Assembly: GCF_036250695.1 (NCBI RefSeq)
Contig: NZ_CP109427.1
Span: forward strand, 4,960,001-5,024,000
From: Streptomyces sp. NBC_01497
GTDB lineage: Bacteria > Actinomycetota > Actinomycetes > Streptomycetales > Streptomycetaceae
Direction: 5' to 3'
DNA length: 64,000 bases
Each line of letters begins with the position of its first letter. Position 1 is the first letter of the stretch. The position numbers and the translations under genes are program-made. The notes beneath the pieces are model-generated. The model did no database searches and was not told where the DNA came from. It worked only from the letters and a program-made list of their open reading frames with translations. Positions 58,208 to 64,000 of this stretch are shown here, piece after piece.

Positions 58208-60235
58208 ATGACTCAGCCGCCTGGTCAGCAACCGCCGCAGAACGAGCCGCACCGCGAGCCACCGCAGCCACCCGGAAGCGGGCCGCGGGACGCCGCAGCC
58301 GCTGCACCGCCCGGTCCGCGGCCCGCGCCGCCCTCCGGTTCCGGCCAGGGAACGCCCCCCGCGCCCCCGATGCCCCCGGGGCCGCCGTCCGCGCCCCCCG
58401 CGGCGCCGATGCCGCAGCCCGGGCCGGGGGCCCAACCGCCCCTCGCGGGGCCCGGATACGGGTACCCGCAGCAGCCGCAGGCGCAGCCGGGCCCGTACGG
58501 CGCACCGCCGAACCCGTACAACTCGCCCCAGCCGTCCGGCGGATACGGATCACCCCAGCCGTCCGGTGGATACGGGCAGCCCCAGGGACCCGGTGGATAC
58601 GGCTCCCCCCAGCCGAACCCGTACGCCCAACAGCCCCCCGCCTCAGGCCCCTACGGCTCCTACGGCGCACCGCAGCAGCAGTACCCCGGGGCACCGGGCG
58701 TGCCCGGGCTGCCGCCCCAGCCGCCCTACGGCCCCGGCGTCGCGGGCCCCTCCGCCGGTGGACCCGGCGGCGGCCGGGGCTTCTTCACGAGCAAGCCCGG
58801 CATCATCCTCGCCGCGGCTGTCGCCGCGGTGGTCGTGGTCGGCGGCGTCAGCTGGCTCGCGTTCGGCTCCGGTGGCGGCGACAAGCCTGTCGCTCAGGCC
58901 AGTTCGTCCGCCACGACGGGCGGCCCCAGCGCGTCCGGCACCCCCTTCCAGGGGGACGGCAAGGGGCCTGGCGATCCCGATGTGAGCGCCGACCCCAACG
59001 CGGGTCGCAAGGCGGGCGACGCCAAGGTGCTGTGGACGCAGGCGCCCAGCGCGGACGTGCCGCGTGACAACAACACCGTCTACGGGCCCTGGTTCGTCGG
59101 CAACACCGTCGTGCGGGCCCTGTACAAGCAGGTCGCCGGCTACTCGGCCGCCACGGGCAAGCAGGTGTGGTCGCTCACGCTGCCCCAGTCGGTGTGCGCC
59201 GCACCCGTCGCCCCCACCGCCGACGGCAAGATCGTCGTCGCGTACGAGGACAAGGCCGGCGACGACGGCGACTGCAACCAGCTCAAGGAGATCGACCTCA
59301 GGACCGGCAAGGGCGGCTGGAGCAAGGGGATTACGAAGACGGACACGTTCGACATCCTGCTCAACCTGAACATGGCTATCGTCGGGGACACCGTGACGGT
59401 CTCCCGGGTCGGCGGCACCAACGCCTTCCGGGTCGGCGACGGCAAGCCGCTGTTCAGCAAGATTCCCGGCGAGTGCCAGCCCGTCGGCGTCACCAGCGGG
59501 TCGAAGATGATCGCCAACGAGTCGTGCCCCGACTCCGACATCGGCTCGACCGGCGCGCAGCAGCTTCAGGAGCTCGACCCGGTCACCGGCAAGGCCAAGT
59601 GGACGTACAAACTGAAGGCCGGTTACGCGGTCGACAAGGTGTACTCCGTCGACCCGCTGGTCGTCTCGTTCAAGAACGACGACAAGAAGACGTGGGCCAT
59701 CGCCTCGTTCAACGCGAACGGCAGCGAGCGCGCCACGATGCACAGCACGGAGAAGTTCGCCGACGACTGCGGCGACGGTCTCGGCATCGAGGACGGCAGC
59801 CTCCAGGACTGCAAGGGCGTCGCCGTCGACGCGAAGACCCTCTACATCACGACGGCGCTCGACGAGAGCCACGAGCCGTACTCCAACGCCATCGTCGCGT
59901 TCGACCTCGCCACCGGGAAGCAGAAGTGGAAGGCGCCCGCGCCCTCCGGCCGCCTGGTGGACCCGGTGCAGCCGCAGGGCGGTGGGCTCCTGGTGTACGA
60001 GGAGGCCTCGCTCGACCAGGCCGGCGCCCTCGCGACCGTCGGATCCGGCGGTGGCGCGTTCACGATCGTGCAGAAGCACCCCGACGCGGCCGCCGACCCC
60101 GAGTCCGGCGGGTTCTTCCACCCCTCGTACCACTTCGCAGGCGGCCGGTTCTTCATCACCAGCTACTCGGTCACCCCGCCGTCCAAGGGCCAGAGCGACG
60201 ACGCGTCCCTGTCCATGATGGTGCTGGGCAAGTGA
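58208..60235 (+). CDS. Membrane-anchored PQQ-like beta-propeller protein (first paralogue)
   Basis: The ATG at 58208 (GGGGGAAGTGCGCTG upstream) gives 675 residues. The first 200 are a Pro/Gln/Gly-rich cytoplasmic domain with PYG and GYG repeats; one transmembrane helix follows (GIILAAAVAAVVVVGGVSWL). Then comes an extracytoplasmic domain of PQQ/BamB-type propeller blades with motifs such as GYSAATGKQVWSLTLP, DLRTGKGGWSKGI, LDPVTGKAKWTYKL and FDLATGKQKWKAP. There are no PQQ ligands to suggest enzymatic use. Such proteins are abundant in Streptomyces; the role is unknown. A similar gene follows 58 bases on. Confidence 0.85.
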   Translation: MTQPPGQQPPQNEPHREPPQPPGSGPRDAAAAAPPGPRPAPPSGSGQGTPPAPPMPPGPPSAPPAAPMPQPGPGAQPPLAGPGYGYPQQPQAQPGPYGAPPNPYNSPQPSGGYGSPQPSGGYGQPQGPGGYGSPQPNPYAQQPPASGPYGSYGAPQQQYPGAPGVPGLPPQPPYGPGVAGPSAGGPGGGRGFFTSKPGIILAAAVAAVVVVGGVSWLAFGSGGGDKPVAQASSSATTGGPSASGTPFQGDGKGPGDPDVSADPNAGRKAGDAKVLWTQAPSADVPRDNNTVYGPWFVGNTVVRALYKQVAGYSAATGKQVWSLTLPQSVCAAPVAPTADGKIVVAYEDKAGDDGDCNQLKEIDLRTGKGGWSKGITKTDTFDILLNLNMAIVGDTVTVSRVGGTNAFRVGDGKPLFSKIPGECQPVGVTSGSKMIANESCPDSDIGSTGAQQLQELDPVTGKAKWTYKLKAGYAVDKVYSVDPLVVSFKNDDKKTWAIASFNANGSERATMHSTEKFADDCGDGLGIEDGSLQDCKGVAVDAKTLYITTALDESHEPYSNAIVAFDLATGKQKWKAPAPSGRLVDPVQPQGGGLLVYEEASLDQAGALATVGSGGGAFTIVQKHPDAAADPESGGFFHPSYHFAGGRFFITSYSVTPPSKGQSDDASLSMMVLGK

Positions 60236-60293
60236 CCCGGCGTCCCCACGCCCTTCGGGGCCACCGCCCTTCGACCGACCGAGGACGTACGTC

Positions 60294-62090
60294 ATGACGC
60301 AGCCGCCCCCACCGCCGAACCAGCCGCCGAACCAGCCCTCCGGGCAGCCTCCCGGTCAGCCGCCGCAGCCTTCGTACCAGCAGCCCCCCGGGCAGCCGCA
60401 GCCTCCCTACCAGCCGCCCGCCGGGGGCGGCTTCGGCGGGCCGCAGAACCCGCCCGCGTACGGGTTCCCGGGTGCCGCGCCGGCGCAGGGCGGGCCGGTC
60501 GCGGGCGCACCGGGCCCCGGCGGCCCGGCCTACGGCTACCCCGCCCAGGCCCCGCCCCCGGCCCAGCCCCCGGGCCCCGTACCGCAGCAGGGCTACGGGT
60601 ATCCCACGCCGGCCGTCACCTACCAGGGGCCGTCCACCGGCGGGACCGGTACCGGCGGTTCCCGGCTGACCAGGACCGAGTTGCGGATGATCGTTTCCGC
60701 GGCCGTCGCCGTGGTCCTGATCCTCGGCGGCGGGATCTGGTACGCGAAGAGCGGCGACACCGCGGCCAGGGGCGGCGACGGCCCGGTCACACACCCCTCG
60801 CGGGCCGACGGCCCGACGGCCGCCCACGAGAAGGCCCCCGCCGACCCCGACGCGAAAGTGACCTTCCGGGTCCCGCAGCCGAGCGCCACCGACCTGCACA
60901 GCGTGGAGGCCTCCTGGCTCACCGGCAGCGTCTACGCGAAGGCCGGCATCCAGCAGATCGTCGGCTACGACCCGCAGACCGGCACCAAGCGCTGGACGCT
61001 CCCCCTGCCGGGAGACGTGTGCGAGGCCAGCCCGCACGTCAGCGCCGACGGCAGGACGGGGGTGGTCTTCGACGGCGCTCCGCGCACGAAGAACACCGCT
61101 CCCCAGGCATGCAGCCGGATCGGCGTGGTGGACCTGACGTCCGGCCGGCTGCTGTGGAACAAGTCCGTCACCAACCCGGGCGGCGACGAGGGCATCCGCT
61201 TCGACGACGTCACCCAGAGCGGTGACACCGTCGCCGCGGGCAGCAGCGGCGGCGGGGCGGGGTTCGACCTCGAAACCGGCGCGGTCCGCTGGAAGCCGCA
61301 GTCGTCCTCGGCCGACGACTGCCACGACGCCGGATACGCGGGCGGCGCGATCCTCGTAGCGTCGCGCCAGTGCGGCTACGGCGACGACGCGCAGATCACC
61401 GTCGAGAACATCAACCCGAAGACGGGCGCCACCCTGTCCTCGTACAAGATGCCGCCGGGCGTCGAGGACATCCACACCGTCTCGACCGATCCGCTGGTCG
61501 TCGCGGCCGATGTCGGCGACACCGGGTCCGACGGCGTCTCCGACTTCTTCTCGCTGGACGCGAAGACGGGGAAGCTCAAGGCGAAGATCTCCGCCGAAGG
61601 CGACACGTACGCGGCCGACTGCGCCGACGCGATGGAGAACTGCACCGATGTCCTCGCGGGCAACGGCAAGCTCTACCTGCCGACGAAGGAGCACGACTCC
61701 AACAGCGGGGAGGCACTCGACGAGACCAACGAGGTCGTCTCCTTCGACCTGGACACCGGCAAGGGGACCTCGCAGCGCGCCGACGCGGGCGACGGCTGGA
61801 CCGCGCAACTGCTCCGCATGGACGGGCCGGACCTCATCGCGTACAAGACCGGGCCCTACAACAAGGGGGGCCAGATCGTCTCCATCGACCCCTCGACCTT
61901 CCGGCAGACGACCCTGCTGCGTAACCCGTCGGACCGGGCCACCCTCGACGACGAGACGAGCTTCGTCGCCAGCGGTTCCCAAGTGCGCTTCGGCGATGGG
62001 CGGTTGTTCTTGTCGCAGGAGTTCGTGGACAAGCCGCTCGACGCGGACGATGCCAAACATCCGCTGGTGATGGCCTTCTCGACACACTGA
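60294..62090 (+). CDS. Membrane-anchored PQQ-like beta-propeller protein (second paralogue)
   Basis: The 598-residue protein repeats the layout of its neighbour with a shorter start: about 120 Pro/Gln/Gly-rich residues, one helix (LRMIVSAAVAVVLILGGGIW) and a propeller domain with VGYDPQTGTKRWTLPLP, VDLTSGRLLWNKSV, FDLETGAVRWKPQ and FDLDTGKGTSQRA. It has several Cys, perhaps disulfides outside the membrane. It is separated from the first paralogue by 58 bases and followed by the response-regulator gene, so all three could be one unit. The pair looks like an old tandem duplication. Confidence 0.85.
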   Translation: MTQPPPPPNQPPNQPSGQPPGQPPQPSYQQPPGQPQPPYQPPAGGGFGGPQNPPAYGFPGAAPAQGGPVAGAPGPGGPAYGYPAQAPPPAQPPGPVPQQGYGYPTPAVTYQGPSTGGTGTGGSRLTRTELRMIVSAAVAVVLILGGGIWYAKSGDTAARGGDGPVTHPSRADGPTAAHEKAPADPDAKVTFRVPQPSATDLHSVEASWLTGSVYAKAGIQQIVGYDPQTGTKRWTLPLPGDVCEASPHVSADGRTGVVFDGAPRTKNTAPQACSRIGVVDLTSGRLLWNKSVTNPGGDEGIRFDDVTQSGDTVAAGSSGGGAGFDLETGAVRWKPQSSSADDCHDAGYAGGAILVASRQCGYGDDAQITVENINPKTGATLSSYKMPPGVEDIHTVSTDPLVVAADVGDTGSDGVSDFFSLDAKTGKLKAKISAEGDTYAADCADAMENCTDVLAGNGKLYLPTKEHDSNSGEALDETNEVVSFDLDTGKGTSQRADAGDGWTAQLLRMDGPDLIAYKTGPYNKGGQIVSIDPSTFRQTTLLRNPSDRATLDDETSFVASGSQVRFGDGRLFLSQEFVDKPLDADDAKHPLVMAFSTH

Positions 62091-62255
62091 GGCCGAACGA
62101 AGGACCACCACTTCCCCGCCGTCGTGGCCGGAATGCCGCGGAATTCCACAATCCGGGGGGCTTCTGGCCGGTAGGGGGCGCGCATCCTCGAACAAGCGTG
62201 TAGCTTGCCGGGTCTAGGAACCGGGGGGCCCAGGCCGCTTCGGCTGGGATGGGGG

Positions 62256-62933
62256 ATGTCGATGGGCGTACGGCTCATGGTGATCGACGATCATCGGCTG
62301 CTGGCGGAAGCACTGGCTTCGGCACTGAAACTGCGCGGGCACCGGGTGCTCGCCTCGGCGGCGCCCACGGCGGGCGCCGCCGAACTGGTGGTGAGCAGGG
62401 CGCCCGAGGTGTGCCTGATGGGGACGGCGGCTCCGGCGGAACCGGGCGCGTTCGACCCGATCGTGCGGATCAAGCGGGACCGTCCGCAGGTCGCGGTGGT
62501 CGTACTCGGCCCGGTCCCGAGCCCGCGCGGTATCGCCGCCGCGTTCGCGGCCGGGGCGTCGGGCTACGTGCGCCACGACGAGCGGATCGAGGGCGTCGAA
62601 CGGGCGATGGTGAAGGCCCGCGCGGGGGAGACGGCGGTGGCGCCCGGGCTGCTGCAGGGCGCGTTCACGGAGCTGCTCCACCCGGCGGTGCAGCCGGACG
62701 ACGAGGGCCAGCGGCTGCTCGCGATGCTGACGCCGCGTGAGATCGAGGTGCTGGTCAGGGTCGCGGAGGGCGAGGACACGCGGCAGATCGCGGCGGGCAT
62801 GAACATCGCTCCGTCCACGGCGCGCACGCACGTCCAGCGGGTCCTGATGAAACTCAATGTGGGCTCGCGCCTGGAGGCGGCGGCCCTGGCCGCCCGCACC
62901 GGCCTGCTCGACCGGGCGGAACGCGAGGCCTGA
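62256..62933 (+). CDS. LuxR/NarL-type response regulator lacking the phosphoacceptor Asp
   Basis: The ATG at 62256 (GGGATGGGGG upstream) gives 225 residues. The receiver domain starts normally (LMVIDDHRLLAEALASALKL), but the strand that should hold the phosphorylated Asp reads VCLMGTAAP, with Gly at residue 56. The switch Lys region reads GYVRHDE instead of the usual GYLLKD. The C-terminus is a clear LuxR helix-turn-helix: LTPREIEVLVRVAEGEDTRQ, IAAGMNIAPSTARTHVQRVL, MKLNVGSRLEA. It is thus an atypical regulator that probably works without phosphorylation, as some developmental Streptomyces regulators do. No sensor kinase is adjacent. Confidence 0.87.
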   Translation: MSMGVRLMVIDDHRLLAEALASALKLRGHRVLASAAPTAGAAELVVSRAPEVCLMGTAAPAEPGAFDPIVRIKRDRPQVAVVVLGPVPSPRGIAAAFAAGASGYVRHDERIEGVERAMVKARAGETAVAPGLLQGAFTELLHPAVQPDDEGQRLLAMLTPREIEVLVRVAEGEDTRQIAAGMNIAPSTARTHVQRVLMKLNVGSRLEAAALAARTGLLDRAEREA

Positions 62934-62974
62934 CCCCGCGCGCGACCCGTCCGGCTCCGGCGCGGACCGATGGC

Positions 62975-63007
62975 CGGCCGCGGCCGCCCACGGGACGGCC
63001 GCGGCCG
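62975..63007. terminator. Hairpin between converging regulator and galactokinase genes
   Basis: CGGCCGCGGCCG at 62975-62986 pairs with the same word at 62996-63007 (it is self-complementary) across 9 bases. It is 41 bases past the regulator stop and could serve both strands. Confidence 0.6.
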
Positions 63008-63034
63008 TGGCACCGCGCGCCGACTGCGCGGACC

Positions 63035-63135
63035 TGCGCCGATCTGTGCCGACCGATGGGCCTGCGCCGACCTGCGCCGACCGGTGGGCCTGCGGAGTCC
63101 GCTGGGTCGGCGGAGACCGGTGGGCCTGCGCAGAC
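63035..63135. repeat. Degenerate short direct repeats between converging genes
   Basis: The words TGCGCCGACC and GGTGGGCCTGCG recur three to four times each in drifting form between the regulator and galactokinase genes. No frame through them looks coding. Confidence 0.6.
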
Positions 63136-63209
63136 CGCCGGGTGGCCTGGGGACACGGGCCCGCACGGCCGCCGGGCCGGCGCGCGTACCGCGCACCGGC
63201 CCGCCCGGC

Positions 63210-64000
63210 TTACGCCACCCGGTGCGCGCCCCGCGAGGGGGTCGCCTCGAAGACGCGCGGCGCCGCGTACGCCGCCTCGGCGAACGCGGCCTCGACGCCC
63301 TTCGTCACGCGCTCCACGTCGCCCGACTCGACCAGCACGATCGCCGAACCGCCGAAGCCGCCGCCCGTCATCCGCGCGCCCAGCGCGCCGGCCGCCACCG
63401 ACGCCTCGACCGTCAGGTCCAGTTCGTCGCAGGAGACCCGCAGGTCGTCCCTGAGGGAGGCGTGTCCCTCCAGCAGGATCCGGCCCGTCGCGCGCGTCTC
63501 GCCCGCTTCCAGCAGTGTGATCACCCGCTCGACCCGGGCGTCGTCGCTCACCACGTGCCGTACGTAGCGCACCACGTTCTCCGCCACGCCCGCCGCCTGA
63601 AGGCGGGCGAGCGCGTCGGGCAGCTCCGCGAACGGCACGTCCCGCAGGGCGCGCACGCCAAGTGTGCGCGCCCCCGCCTCGCACCCGTCCCGGCGTTCCG
63701 CGTACGCGCCGTCGCCCAGAGCGTGCTTGACGCGCGTGTCGACGACCAGCAGCCGCAGTCCCTGCGCGGCCAGGTCGAAGGGGACCTGGCGCTGCGTCAG
63801 GTCGCGCGTGTCGAGGTACAGCGCGTGCCCCTCGGCGCAGCACGCCGACGCCATCTGGTCCATGACCCCGCAGGGCACGCCCACGAACTCGTTCTCCGCG
63901 CGCTGTGCCAGCAGCGCCGCGTCGGCCGGGGCGAGCCCCAGCCCGTACAGGTCGCTGAGCGCTGTCGCCGTCGCGACCTCAAGAGCCGCCGAGGACGACA
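63210..64000 (-). CDS. galK: Galactokinase, C-terminal part (5' end outside window)
   Basis: The minus-strand frame is open to the window edge; 263 codons are visible and the start lies beyond base 64000. It carries GVPCGVMDQMASACC (GHMP motif 2 region with catalytic Asp context), LLVVDTRVKHALGDGAYAER with the conserved Arg/Lys, and motif 3 ALGARMTGGGFGGSAIVLV. GalK phosphorylates alpha-D-galactose at C1 with ATP, first step of the Leloir pathway. In Streptomyces it is usually last in galT-galE-galK, so galE and galT should lie just outside the window. The visible part has normal length and spacing. Confidence 0.93.
   Translation of the reverse strand, partial: SSSAALEVATATALSDLYGLGLAPADAALLAQRAENEFVGVPCGVMDQMASACCAEGHALYLDTRDLTQRQVPFDLAAQGLRLLVVDTRVKHALGDGAYAERRDGCEAGARTLGVRALRDVPFAELPDALARLQAAGVAENVVRYVRHVVSDDARVERVITLLEAGETRATGRILLEGHASLRDDLRVSCDELDLTVEASVAAGALGARMTGGGFGGSAIVLVESGDVERVTKGVEAAFAEAAYAAPRVFEATPSRGAHRVA

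Noticed and set aside
1..64000. tRNA, rRNA, transposase, integrase or attachment site
   Set aside because: No cloverleaf, rRNA segment, recombinase motif or paired direct repeat at plausible element ends was seen by eye; a tRNA scan would be decisive.

Overview
The window is chromosomal DNA of a Streptomyces-type actinomycete. It is uniformly GC-rich, uses GTG starts freely and has many start/stop-overlapping gene pairs. It carries genes typical of that group: chaplins, rodlins, an SsgA-like protein, a tricorn-type protease and a protein O-mannosyltransferase. No tRNA, rRNA, CRISPR array, transposase or phage gene was recognised.

Layout. (1) 1-7.1 kb: a cell-surface or exopolysaccharide block with a GT4 glycosyltransferase (cut by the window edge), a Wzz-like chain-length protein, a FemAB/CelD-like acyltransferase, a secreted GH26-like hydrolase, an ATP-grasp ligase and an FAD oxidoreductase. 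(2) 7.2-10.6 kb: the aerial-surface locus, with a long sortase-anchored chaplin, a short chaplin and three rodlins, most followed by strong hairpin terminators. (3) 10.7-20.5 kb: exonuclease III; a MerR regulator divergent from a Baeyer-Villiger monooxygenase/hydrolase/SDR operon with a dyad in the control region; a small hydrophilic protein; a 1203-residue tricorn protease; an SsgA-like protein. (4) 20.7-38.8 kb: an accessory catabolic region. It holds a wrecked flavin monooxygenase, an IclR regulator, a Rieske oxygenase/small protein/reductase operon, a serine hydrolase, an SDR, an ABC importer, a UbiD-type decarboxylase, a lactonase-like hydrolase and an amidohydrolase. Two paralogous GntR/FCD regulators, a DUF2568-like membrane protein and a CoA-transferase follow. 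Two copies of a perfect palindrome lie in front of the importer. (5) 39.1-64 kb: mostly core genes: GNAT, DMT exporter, penicillin-binding protein, RraA-like protein, Pmt, RsmI, zinc-ribbon protein, TatD, KsgA, IspE, MFS exporter, ABC-F protein, a secreted five-repeat propeller, two membrane-anchored PQQ-type propellers, a response regulator lacking its phosphoacceptor, and galactokinase (cut by the window edge).

Working together: the first two blocks build the hydrophobic cell surface of aerial hyphae. Region 4 reads as uptake plus oxygenation, decarboxylation and hydrolysis of an aromatic or other unsaturated carboxylic acid, under IclR and paired GntR control; the substrate cannot be read from the sequence. 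Short tandem repeats are common in the spaces between genes, particularly in and after region 4.
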